Source: Candidatus Gottesmanbacteria bacterium (GTDB lineage: Bacteria > Patescibacteriota > Microgenomatia > UBA10105 > UBA927). Taken from it: a stretch of 45,694 bases of DNA. The position numbers and the translations under genes are program-made. The notes under the pieces were generated by a model. The model did no database searches and was not told where the DNA came from. It saw nothing but the letters and a program-made list of their open reading frames with translations. The stretch is from assembly GCA_023245335.1 (NCBI GenBank), contig JAHFKK010000003.1, positions 1-45,694 of the forward strand. The letters are read 5' to 3'. Shown here one piece after another: positions 34,901 through 42,567 of the stretch; the stretch's first letter is position 1, and each line of letters opens with the position of its first letter.

Positions 34901-35113
34901 TTATGGATATTTTTTGAAAACGATAGATATTTCCTCGCCTTGTGTCATCATACCTTCACATATATCACAATCGCATGTTTTGCTATTTATTGGGTAGTCC
35001 TTGTCCAAACTCAATACGATTAATTTTTCTCCATCCTCGAAAACCTTTTTTTTAAACCTTACCCTACAATAATATTTAAGCCCTAAAAGAATTAACTTTA
35101 TCATCGCATCCAC
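34901..35113 (-). CDS. Small hypothetical protein
   Basis: MDAMIKLILLGLKYYCRVRFKKKVFEDGEKLIVLSLDKDY...CDCDIC. Confidence 0.45.
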   Translation of the reverse strand: MDAMIKLILLGLKYYCRVRFKKKVFEDGEKLIVLSLDKDYPINSKTCDCDICEGMMTQGEEISIVFKKYP

Positions 35114-35249
35114 CCTCTTTCTCGGTCTTGATGCACTGCGTTAGGTTAATGTTGCTGATCCCGCCCCTGAACATATTCACCTGGACACTGCCGGTGCGCT
35201 TCTCCTGTATCCAAACTGCGAGGTGCTTGACGACTTCTTCCAGCGTCAT
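35076..35249 (-). CDS. Small hypothetical protein (57 aa)
   Basis: Hand translation MTLEEVVKHLAVWIQEKRTGSVQVNMFRGGISNINLTQCIKTEKEGGCDDKVNSFRA. Confidence 0.5.
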   Translation of the reverse strand: MTLEEVVKHLAVWIQEKRTGSVQVNMFRGGISNINLTQCIKTEKEGGCDDKVNSFRA

Positions 35250-35250
35250 A

Positions 35251-35409
35251 TTATGGCCTTACGATATAATTATCGTCTAATTTTGTATTCCAGTTGCCAT
35301 CGTCTTCAAAAACAAAAATAGCATCAAAATCGTGGCCCTTGATATATACTTTATCGCCTATATTGATTTTTTCGGCCTCTATTTTCTCTAAATATTCCTT
35401 GATCGTCAT
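35251..35409 (-). CDS. Small hypothetical protein (52 aa)
   Basis: Hand translation MTIKEYLEKIEAEKINIGDKVYIKGHDFDAIFVFEDDGNWNTKLDDNYIVRP; 4-nt overlap with the terminase end. Confidence 0.55.
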   Translation of the reverse strand: MTIKEYLEKIEAEKINIGDKVYIKGHDFDAIFVFEDDGNWNTKLDDNYIVRP

Positions 35410-36731
35410 GCGCTCTGCCTTTCATCCAGCACCGCCCACGGCTCCCACTTCTTCGGTTTGTCGAGGAAGGCGTGGCGGCGCTTCTGAACCGGTTGCGCGA
35501 ACGTTAAGGCCAACGCATCGGCCGTGTCGGGGCTTTTAATGCCACGGGCTTTCATGTCTTCCTTGCGCTCGAGCTTCATGCGGTTTGCAGCGTCGTAGCT
35601 ATAAAGTGGAGAAACCAGGTCCACCCGCAACTCGGGATCTATTGATAGGCACCCCCCCAATTCTATCCACTCACGCATCCGCACCCACATTTCAATGCGC
35701 TTGTTAATGTAAAGCTGCTCGTTCGAAGGCTTGTTGCCACTGTTGATTCCCGTAATGCGGTCCCCGTACTGTTGGCGACGCAGCATGTCAACCACGCCGG
35801 CGCCAACACCCACCACATCGATAAACACGGCGTCCGGGTTGTGCTCGATAATCTTGTGCATCACGTTTTCAGAGAATTGCGCCAAATCTATACCGCTGTA
35901 TTTCTTGATTTCAAGGGTGGCAAGGCCCTGCCGGACATAGATTACGCTTTTATCGTCGCCGAACCGAGCCACGTCAACGCCCATGATAATAGGTTGCTGG
36001 GCATGAGAGGCCTGCGGGATTGTGCGTCCGTAAGCCAACTCCACCGCGTCGATGGTGATAAGCGCATCCTCCACCGAGGCCGTGAAGTCGCACATGTACT
36101 CCTGCCGGAATTTATTATCGGATTGAATGGATTTTTGGAGTGCAATTTCGTCAGCGTCCAGGGCGTCGGTGCCAGTCACGGTGAAAACATCGGAATAATA
36201 GCGCTCAGGGTCAGATACCGCAGCGGTGTAAATCTCATAGAACGAGTTGATTCCCTTCGGTGTGCCGATGAACACAGCCCAACCTTTGCGGTCCGCCAGG
36301 GCCGGCAATACAATTTCGTCCCACACTTCCGGCTTCATTTGGGCGACTTCGTCCATCACCACACCGTCGAAATACATTCCGCGCAGGGCATCAGGATTGT
36401 CAGCCCCGTAAATGCGAATTACGGCTTTATTCGGAAGTGTGATATCAAGCTCGGATTCATTGATTTTGACGCCGGGAATGACTTGGCAGAACCGCTTTAG
36501 GTACATCCAGGCCAGTTGCTTACCTTGGTTGCGGTAGGGAGCCACATATCCATAGCGCGGGTCCTGGAGCTTGCACAGAAGGGCTTGCTTGATGATATGA
36601 TTTACGACGGCAACCGTTTTACCCCAGCGTCGGTGAGCCACAATAATTGAAAAGCGCCGCGACTCCATGCCGGAGTGCATGCGCTTTTGTTGTGGGCGCG
36701 GACGATAAGGGATTGTTATGAGTTGTCCCAT
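35406..36731 (-). CDS. terL: Terminase large subunit
   Basis: IIVAHRRWGKTVAVV (Walker A-like), MYFDGVVMDEVAQM (Walker B), nuclease-region Asp residues. Confidence 0.9.
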   Translation of the reverse strand: MGQLITIPYRPRPQQKRMHSGMESRRFSIIVAHRRWGKTVAVVNHIIKQALLCKLQDPRYGYVAPYRNQGKQLAWMYLKRFCQVIPGVKINESELDITLPNKAVIRIYGADNPDALRGMYFDGVVMDEVAQMKPEVWDEIVLPALADRKGWAVFIGTPKGINSFYEIYTAAVSDPERYYSDVFTVTGTDALDADEIALQKSIQSDNKFRQEYMCDFTASVEDALITIDAVELAYGRTIPQASHAQQPIIMGVDVARFGDDKSVIYVRQGLATLEIKKYSGIDLAQFSENVMHKIIEHNPDAVFIDVVGVGAGVVDMLRRQQYGDRITGINSGNKPSNEQLYINKRIEMWVRMREWIELGGCLSIDPELRVDLVSPLYSYDAANRMKLERKEDMKARGIKSPDTADALALTFAQPVQKRRHAFLDKPKKWEPWAVLDERQSA

Positions 36732-36964
36732 TTAATTGTAAGATCGCCCTCGATGTTCAAGTCAACGTTTTTGGGAATAAGGCCTTTTAAAAAGTTGCTG
36801 TAGAACCAAAGCGGGTCTTTCTGGGCACACGCGCTAAGGCCCTTGCCTCTTTTTTCGAGTTCGGCGGTTACTTTAAGAATGCGCTCAACAATATTAGTGG
36901 GTATTTTGTTCTTTGACCCCCTTGGACGACCAAGCGCCTTAGTATGTCCCTTCTCGAATTTCAT
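36716..36964 (-). CDS. Probable terminase small subunit / DNA-binding protein
   Basis: MKFEKGHTKALGRPRGSKNKIPTNIVERIL; directly upstream of terL. Confidence 0.55.
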   Translation of the reverse strand: MKFEKGHTKALGRPRGSKNKIPTNIVERILKVTAELEKRGKGLSACAQKDPLWFYSNFLKGLIPKNVDLNIEGDLTIKWDNS

Positions 36965-37086
36965 TGCGCGCCATTAAAAAATTGTCACTCATAAAGTTCT
37001 GCCCCGAGCCGGACGATTCTCTCACAGAGCATCCGGCCCGAGGCCACCACAAAGGAGAAACGGCGGGAACCACCCCGCTGATATGA

Positions 37087-37116
37087 ATTATATGCATAAC
37101 AGAAACATAAAGTCAA
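37087..37116 (-). promoter_or_regulatory. Late promoter (TTGACT-N18-TATAAT)
   Basis: Minus strand -35 TTGACT (37111-37116), -10 TATAAT (37087-37092), about 116-nt leader before the first gene. Confidence 0.75.
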
Positions 37117-37138
37117 GGATTATTTTAATCTGTTACGT

Positions 37139-37390
37139 TCACCTCCTTTCGTTTGCGCGCACCTCTGCGCCCCGAGCCGTGCTGATTGCCGCGTATTTGT
37201 GGTATTCGCCCGAGTTGTCCAGGCCGGATTGCATCAACTCGTTATTGCGCTTGCAGTCGTCGCAGTAGATGCGCGGCATGCCGTTGCCTATCCATTTCAG
37301 GCGCACCCAATGTTCGCCTTCGCATGTTGGACATTTGGCGACCATCTTCGTGCCGTAAATTTCCGCGTTGGCTTTGTTGTAGTTGGGCAT
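37139..37390 (-). CDS. Zinc-ribbon protein
   Basis: KCPTCEGEHWVRLKW...IYCDDCKRN. Confidence 0.55.
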   Translation of the reverse strand: MPNYNKANAEIYGTKMVAKCPTCEGEHWVRLKWIGNGMPRIYCDDCKRNNELMQSGLDNSGEYHKYAAISTARGAEVRANERR

Positions 37391-37399
37391 GGCGGATTC

Positions 37400-37639
37400 C
37401 TAAAAATCCTTAACGCATTCTTGGCATAAAAATTTATTACCATTGCCAATAATTTCACCAATAGCCATCATGTCTTCAGGTAAAAAACCATGACCGCACC
37501 AGAAACATTTTTTAAATCTTCTTAGCCCCATTCGCTCCCTTGCGTCATCAAAATCCTTGAAGTTCATAAAGTCTTTTTTAACCCAATTAAATTCTATCGT
37601 TTTGGTGTGAGACGGATTTTTGCGTGATAATTTAAACAT
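37400..37639 (-). CDS. Small zinc-binding-like protein
   Basis: MFKLSRKNPSHTKTIEF...CFWCGHG...FLCQECVKDF. Confidence 0.5.
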   Translation of the reverse strand: MFKLSRKNPSHTKTIEFNWVKKDFMNFKDFDDARERMGLRRFKKCFWCGHGFLPEDMMAIGEIIGNGNKFLCQECVKDF

Positions 37640-37649
37640 CTCATCCTCC

Positions 37650-37880
37650 TTACGGTTGCGGCAGCGGCTTCCAGTGGGTTGGTCCATCTTTAAGCCATCC
37701 CACAACATACGCATCTTTATATCCATGCCCTTTATTAAAAACTCTCCACGGAAATTCTGAATCGTAGGAATGATATGAACCAACAGAAATATCGCCGCAT
37801 CCTTGTTTCAGCAGCACCGCCGTCCCGTCCCGCGGCGCCGTTGCGATTGGTTGCCAGCCATCAGCCTGTTTTTTCTTCAT
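37650..37880 (-). CDS. DUF551-like phage protein
   Basis: DGWQPIATAPRDGTAVLLKQ...GPTHWKPLPQP. Confidence 0.7.
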   Translation of the reverse strand: MKKKQADGWQPIATAPRDGTAVLLKQGCGDISVGSYHSYDSEFPWRVFNKGHGYKDAYVVGWLKDGPTHWKPLPQP

Positions 37881-38319
37881 TGGTAGGCTCCTTGAGTAGG
37901 TTACTGTTTTCGTAGACATTTCCGATTACCTCAATGTCCATGTTAAAAACCTCGCAACTATCCAATGTTGCGATAAACGCACCGCGTGGTCTCATTAAAG
38001 CGAAACCTCCATCATCCCATTCCACTATACATTTCCATTCAGGCTCAAAGCAATCTCCGTTATATCCTTCTGACCGCTTTACGATGTCCCCCTCGTAAAT
38101 TTCCTTGCCATGGCGATCTGTTAAGCCCGTCCACTGCATAATTTCCACACAATCAAGTGGGAATATGTGTTGCGCAAATAAAGATGCTCTTTTTACAACA
38201 CACGTTTTTTGTTCAAGCGCGATAACATCGTACATGCCAGAATATGATTGAAGCGGGTTGTCTGGTTTAATCCACGCCCGGAACTTAAACCGCTCTGTAG
38301 CCTGTTTTTTAGGTGCCAT
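37861..38319 (-). CDS. YopX-family protein
   Basis: FKFRAWIKPDNPLQSYSGMYD...IMQWTGLTDRHGKEIYEGDIV. Confidence 0.85.
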   Translation of the reverse strand: MAPKKQATERFKFRAWIKPDNPLQSYSGMYDVIALEQKTCVVKRASLFAQHIFPLDCVEIMQWTGLTDRHGKEIYEGDIVKRSEGYNGDCFEPEWKCIVEWDDGGFALMRPRGAFIATLDSCEVFNMDIEVIGNVYENSNLLKEPTNEEKTG

Positions 38320-38419
38320 TTCGCCCTCACTGCTCTGTACAGATGGTTTTTGGGTAGGTCCGCCAACAGCCACCCCTAATTTATCACGTCGTATTTGATG
38401 CCGTATTCAACGCTCGCCG

Positions 38420-38689
38420 TCATCCTGGAGTCTCATCATTCAATCCTGAACGCTGTATCTCCGGCTCACTGACCGATTCCCGGATCTCTTTCGATTTCAG
38501 CCACTCGAAAATCGATTCGGCCAGATAAAGTGGGTGCCCCTTACCGATTTTGACGTAAGGTATCCGTCCCTCGTAGCGTAACCGTTTGACGGTGCCCACC
38601 GGAACGTCGAGCGCTTTCGCCAGTTCTTCCTCCGACATTGTTTTCCCTACCAGCCACCCCTGCCCGGTCACCTGCTGATTTTCCGTCAT
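38420..38689 (-). CDS. HTH_17-type excisionase-like DNA-binding protein
   Basis: MSEEELAKALDVPVGTVKRLRYEGRIPYVKIGKGHPLYLAESIFEWLKSKEI. Confidence 0.75.
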   Translation of the reverse strand: MTENQQVTGQGWLVGKTMSEEELAKALDVPVGTVKRLRYEGRIPYVKIGKGHPLYLAESIFEWLKSKEIRESVSEPEIQRSGLNDETPG

Positions 38690-38885
38690 ATCGCACCTCC
38701 TCCAGAAACGTTTCGATTGCCGAGGCCTTCCGTGGATAGCCCCGAGAGATTGCTATGTTGTGCGCCTCGCGCAGTTTATCTTGAGGCGTGCCCAGCAGCG
38801 ACTGAACGCAACTGCCGCAGATGAAGTCCTTACCGCTGTCCACGCGTCCGCCTTCCTTCGGTGAATCACAATATAGGCAATTCAT
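38541..38885 (-). CDS. Small CxxC protein overlapping the HTH gene out of frame
   Basis: MNCLYCDSPKEGGRVDSGKDFICGSCVQSLLGTPQDKLREAHNIAISRGYPRKASAIETFL. Confidence 0.55.
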   Translation of the reverse strand: MNCLYCDSPKEGGRVDSGKDFICGSCVQSLLGTPQDKLREAHNIAISRGYPRKASAIETFLEEVRYDGKSAGDRAGVAGRENNVGGRTGESARRSGGHRQTVTLRGTDTLRQNR

Positions 38886-38886
38886 G

Positions 38887-39414
38887 TCACACCTCCATCC
38901 CGAGATATTCGCGTATTACTCTAATAGCCTGGTCGCTACCGGCGCAAACTTCGACTTGATATCCTTGCTCAAATAACATTTTGTGAATCATGCGCTGGTC
39001 TGGAGACACAACCCCGCCGGTTCTTTTCTTGATTTCCAAAAATAATCCGTGGTATTCAATTAAATCATCTACAAATTCAACCATTGGTACCGCCAGGAAA
39101 ATGTCAGGCCAGCCACGTATCCGCCCCGCCTTCTTCATCTTGACCGCAGCCCCGATGCTGAGGCGCACCCCGGAGCTATCCCCATGCAGCAGGACAAGGC
39201 GCGGCTCCTGTCCGGTGGAAACCATCAGGCGCGCCCATGAAACAACTTGGCACTGCTCCTGATATTCGGAAGGCATCGGTGCTTTGGATTTCGGAATAGG
39301 TTTCATAATGACCCCCTTTCCGTTGCAAGTCTTGCATGTTGTCTGTAACGCTTCGCCACCTTCATTCCATCCACAACCATCACAATCTGAACATATTTCA
39401 GACTCTTTTTTCAT
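38887..39414 (-). CDS. VRR-NUC nuclease with N-terminal DnaJ-type zinc finger
   Basis: CSDCDGCGWNEGGEALQTTCKTCNGKG; EYQEQCQVVSWARL...GRIRGWPDIFLAVP...LFLEIKKRTGGVVSPDQ. Confidence 0.8.
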   Translation of the reverse strand: MKKESEICSDCDGCGWNEGGEALQTTCKTCNGKGVIMKPIPKSKAPMPSEYQEQCQVVSWARLMVSTGQEPRLVLLHGDSSGVRLSIGAAVKMKKAGRIRGWPDIFLAVPMVEFVDDLIEYHGLFLEIKKRTGGVVSPDQRMIHKMLFEQGYQVEVCAGSDQAIRVIREYLGMEV

Positions 39415-39604
39415 CTTCCACCTCGACGGTTACGGTTGGCTTGCCGCCCGGATAGCGTTTTTCAGCTTCGTGTTCGGCAATTTCGCGCTCGGCCGGGAAC
39501 ATGGTCCAGCCATCTTTGTACCAATGCCACCATTTCGCTCCGGATACGAACGCCCGGCGCATATCGTCATGGGGCCATGTGCCTTCGGTAATTGGTCCGC
39601 TCAT
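39398..39604 (-). CDS. Small hypothetical protein
   Basis: MSGPITEGTWPHDDMRRAFVSGAKWWHWYKDGWTMFPAERE. Confidence 0.55.
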   Translation of the reverse strand: MSGPITEGTWPHDDMRRAFVSGAKWWHWYKDGWTMFPAEREIAEHEAEKRYPGGKPTVTVEVEDEKRV

Positions 39605-39613
39605 CTCGCCCTC

Positions 39614-39862
39614 CTACATTCCCGGCAGCGTTGCCTGAAATGGGTCCAGGTTTTCTTCTTCTGACGCCGCTTGTCGCGGAAACCGTGCCTTGAGCTTGAC
39701 CGCGTACTTGCCGGCGCCAATGGCCTTGAACGCAACCTCGAACCCGGCCTTGGCGGTTGCCTTCTCGGTGCTGTTGATTTCGTCAAGAACATCCTGCTCA
39801 TGGGCGTGCAGGCTCGTCTTAATCCATGTCATGATTCTCTCGGTCGTTTCTTGCGGCAGCAT
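39614..39862 (-). CDS. Small hypothetical protein
   Basis: 82 aa, collinear in the replication region. Confidence 0.45.
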   Translation of the reverse strand: MLPQETTERIMTWIKTSLHAHEQDVLDEINSTEKATAKAGFEVAFKAIGAGKYAVKLKARFPRQAASEEENLDPFQATLPGM

Positions 39863-39873
39863 GGGGCCTCCTT

Positions 39874-40392
39874 TCAGGTTATGGATTTAAATAAACCGTT
39901 CGCTATCTGTAAAAACTCTTTAGGCGCTTCCAGTAATTCCGGGTTGCCATCGCACATATCGTTCGCCGCGGTGTATGCCTGGATGAAATCCTTGACGAAC
40001 CATTTGTTTTCGTCATCTGTCAAGGTGTCGCACAATGACCGCCATTTAAACCGGCGCTGGAATAGATGCCTTGTAATGGCGTCTTCCCATACCGGCTCAT
40101 TCAGATACCCGTTTTGGCTAACCATCAGTATGACCAAAGCCGCCTGGTCTGTTGCTTTCGATTCAAGTTGGGGAACGTGCTCTTTAAGAAGCTCGTTCAA
40201 TTCACATATTTTCGGAAACCATTTACACGTCTTGATATGCTGCCCGGTAGCAACAGCTATTGAATCAACATCGTAACTTTTTAGCGCATTATGATATAAT
40301 TCAATGACATCAGCCGTCAGTTCGATTTGGTAATAGCTTATCATTCGCATCAGAATTGCATCCACCCTCTGCTTGCGATTGGTTTCGTTCAT
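39874..40392 (-). CDS. Probable helicase-loader / replisome accessory protein
   Basis: MNETNRKQRVDAILMRMISYYQIELTADVIELYHNALKSYDVDSIAVATGQHIKTCKWFPKICEL; downstream of the initiator. Confidence 0.5.
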   Translation of the reverse strand: MNETNRKQRVDAILMRMISYYQIELTADVIELYHNALKSYDVDSIAVATGQHIKTCKWFPKICELNELLKEHVPQLESKATDQAALVILMVSQNGYLNEPVWEDAITRHLFQRRFKWRSLCDTLTDDENKWFVKDFIQAYTAANDMCDGNPELLEAPKEFLQIANGLFKSIT

Positions 40393-41140
40393 GCTCCCTC
40401 CTTGCAAATATCTCCATTGTGCGCTGGACACCGGATTTTTTATCTGCGACGCTTCTCTTATTTTTAAAATTTTCGTCATTTCTAATCCACGTCCTGAAAG
40501 CCAAATCCCAACGCTGCATTACATTTCCCCTTGATTGGTGATGTTCACAAAAATGGTCGAATACAGATTTAATACGATCACCATTTACACCATGTTCTTT
40601 AGCGAATTGGATTAGTTTTTCAGAAAGGATAAAATCAGAGGGAAGTTGATGGCGGCGCTTTTTTTCTTCGCCGCCAATATCTTTATTCTTTTCATTATTA
40701 ACATTCTTATCATTCTTGTTATGTACGGTCACTGCCGCACCCTTGAACGGTCCCTCTTGCGTTCGTTGAACGGTTCGTGATTCTTGATTAGGCTGTAACT
40801 TATCGTAATTTATTATTTTAAATAGTGTCCCGCAGTGAACGGTTCGTTGAACGATTCGCTGCTCCTTCGTCAAAGCTTCGCAGATTCTTCGTACAGTGTC
40901 GAAAGAGGGCTTTTTTAGGCGGTATCCAATCATGTATCCGCATTCATCCGCAATGGTGCGGTAAGACCGAATCAACTCTCCGCGCAATATTTCTATCCCC
41001 ATGAAATGTCCTGTATCGTGATTTGCATTTCCTACTAAATAGATAAAGATTTTCAATTTCCAAGGGCTATCAAACCAAAGGCTCGATGTGAAAAGCTTTC
41101 GGTCAAGAGCAAACCATGTTCCTTCTCCTACACGTTCCAC
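40310..41140 (-). CDS. Replication initiator (lambda O-like)
   Basis: N-terminal winged-helix-like FALDRKLFTSSLWFDSPWKLKIFIYLVGNANH...RGELIRSYRTIADECGY...SFDTVRRICEAL; C-terminal FDHFCEHHQSRGNVMQRWDLAFRTWIRN. Confidence 0.7.
   Translation of the reverse strand: MERVGEGTWFALDRKLFTSSLWFDSPWKLKIFIYLVGNANHDTGHFMGIEILRGELIRSYRTIADECGYMIGYRLKKPSFDTVRRICEALTKEQRIVQRTVHCGTLFKIINYDKLQPNQESRTVQRTQEGPFKGAAVTVHNKNDKNVNNEKNKDIGGEEKKRRHQLPSDFILSEKLIQFAKEHGVNGDRIKSVFDHFCEHHQSRGNVMQRWDLAFRTWIRNDENFKNKRSVADKKSGVQRTMEIFARREHERNQSQAEGGCNSDANDKLLPNRTDG
40744..40855. repeat. Iteron-like repeats TGAACGRT (four copies) flanking an AT-rich segment
   Basis: TGAACGGT at 40744, 40767, 40836 and TGAACGAT at 40848; AT-rich 40778-40829. 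Confidence 0.65.
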
Positions 41141-41532
41141 TTAGCACCCTTCTTAGAATTGCATGGCTTACATAAAATTTGCAGGTTTTCAAACTTATCC
41201 GATCCACCTTTAGATACAGGGTGAATATGGTCAACGGTAAGATTTTGTGTTGATTCACAATGAACGCATTTAAAATTATATTTATATTTCAACCGTTCAA
41301 AAAGTTTTTTATTTTGGCTTAATGATGGGTGCTTCTTACGATTGTGCCCTGACTTGACAAGGGAAGAATAAATTAGATGTACTATTCCACCATTTCCAAA
41401 ACACATTTTTAAATAAATCTCACTACTTAAACACAAAAAACATTCTGCACAAATAAATTTATTTTTGAATGGCAAATAAGGTTCACCTGTTTTTTCTTGT
41501 TCTATCAATCTTTCACAAATAGAACATTTCAT
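41128..41532 (-). CDS. HNH endonuclease
   Basis: FKCVHCESTQNLTVDHIHPVSKGGSDKFENLQILCKPCNSKKG. Confidence 0.85.
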   Translation of the reverse strand: MKCSICERLIEQEKTGEPYLPFKNKFICAECFLCLSSEIYLKMCFGNGGIVHLIYSSLVKSGHNRKKHPSLSQNKKLFERLKYKYNFKCVHCESTQNLTVDHIHPVSKGGSDKFENLQILCKPCNSKKGAKWNV

Positions 41533-41544
41533 AGCAACCCCTAC

Positions 41545-41666
41545 AAACGAAAACGCCCGCTCCACCGTGTGTCTATCGAAGGGTGCCTATGGCGTCTTCG
41601 CACGATGAAGCGGGCGTCACTGAGATTGTTGGTTGTTGCCATAAAAAACACCCTTTCGATAGACAC
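41545..41666 (-). ncRNA. Candidate structured RNA with interleaved stems (pseudoknot or switch)
   Basis: 23-bp rod (41638-41666 with 41569-41593) interleaved with 9-bp ACGCCCGCT/AGCGGGCGT stem (41609-41617 with 41553-41561), followed by TTTTCGTTT; own promoter upstream. Confidence 0.55.
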
Positions 41667-41670
41667 CCCC

Positions 41671-41699
41671 ACCGTACCACACCGCCCCCTGCATGTCAA
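41671..41699 (-). promoter_or_regulatory. Promoter TTGACA-N17-TACGGT upstream of the structured RNA
   Basis: Minus strand -35 at 41694-41699, -10 at 41671-41676. Confidence 0.55.
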
Positions 41700-41962
41700 C
41701 CCCTAAGTGACTCGACGTACCGCATCAGCAACTCGATTATGCACCGCTCCACTTCCAGTTCCCGCTCCACCCTCGCGCTATGGTGCTCAGCGCACAACGG
41801 TATCGTAACGTAGTCGTGCGGCTTTATCGCCATGCCGGAGCCCCAGTAGCTGCGCCTGACGTGGTGCGCCTGGGACTTGCGACCGCACAGCGGGCAGGGT
41901 TGGGAGCGCACGAATTTTAGATAAGCGGCGTTGCGGTGCGGGGTGAGTTTTTTGATTTCCAT
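41696..41962 (-). CDS. HNH/zinc-finger (Ref/DUF968-like) protein
   Basis: FVRSQPCPLCGRKSQAHHVRRSYWGSGMAIKPHDYVTIPLCAEHHSARVE. Confidence 0.75.
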   Translation of the reverse strand: MEIKKLTPHRNAAYLKFVRSQPCPLCGRKSQAHHVRRSYWGSGMAIKPHDYVTIPLCAEHHSARVERELEVERCIIELLMRYVESLRG

Positions 41963-41967
41963 TTCAC

Positions 41968-41991
41968 GCCTCCATCACAGCGCGGATGAAC
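41968..41991. repeat. 24-nt direct repeat copy 1 (gcctccatcacRgcgcggatgaac)
   Basis: One mismatch to 42240-42263. Confidence 0.85.
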
Positions 41992-41996
41992 AATGG

Positions 41997-42236
41997 TTAA
42001 TACCACCTATCTTGTTCACCCCAATACCTTTCATCTTTTTCTTGCTGTTCTATCAATGCATCGCGGCAATCATCGCACATATCTGAAATTCCGTTACCAT
42101 CGCATTCGGGGCATTCTTCGATTTCGTCCTGGTCATCGCAACGGTGATTTCCAAGATATTCGCCGCTAAATGAAATCCAGATATTTCCGGTCCCATCACA
42201 TTCTGCACAGATTATACATTTACAATTAAGCGTCAT
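41997..42236 (-). CDS. DnaJ-type zinc-finger small protein
   Basis: CIICAECDGTG...CPECDGNGISDMCDDC. Confidence 0.6.
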   Translation of the reverse strand: MTLNCKCIICAECDGTGNIWISFSGEYLGNHRCDDQDEIEECPECDGNGISDMCDDCRDALIEQQEKDERYWGEQDRWY

Positions 42237-42239
42237 AAT

Positions 42240-42263
42240 GCCTCCATCACGGCGCGGATGAAC
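42240..42263. repeat. 24-nt direct repeat copy 2
   Basis: One mismatch to 41968-41991. Confidence 0.85.
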
Positions 42264-42270
42264 GCCTCGG

Positions 42271-42567
42271 CTAATCCACGAAGGGCTTGATGGATTTCTT
42301 GGCTTTGTCAATAATGCTTTTCCACCTATTGGGCCAATGATAACGAGCATCCTCATTGTGGCTATGTTCTAATGGGAAATCTTTATATGGCTGGTTGCTA
42401 ATCAGATATTCTACAAACTCCACCAGCGCGTCAACCTCGGCGGCGGGGTAGTAGTAGCCGGAACGCCCTGTTATATCGCTTTCCCAATAATGACCTGGAG
42501 ACGTTCCCGTAATATTAGACAAACAAATATATTTGAACTGTATCTTTTTCACGTTTCCTCCTGTCAC
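42271..42567 (-). CDS. Hypothetical protein
   Basis: 98 aa, collinear. Confidence 0.5.
   Translation of the reverse strand: MTGGNVKKIQFKYICLSNITGTSPGHYWESDITGRSGYYYPAAEVDALVEFVEYLISNQPYKDFPLEHSHNEDARYHWPNRWKSIIDKAKKSIKPFVD

Noticed and set aside
35772-36500. Plus-strand 242-aa ORF
   Set aside because: Antisense to terminase large subunit; no recognisable domain.
41128-41700. Group I intron or homing element explaining the structured RNA beside the HNH gene
   Set aside because: No interrupted flanking exon or recognisable P/Q/R/S core; HNH starts after the RNA rather than inside it.
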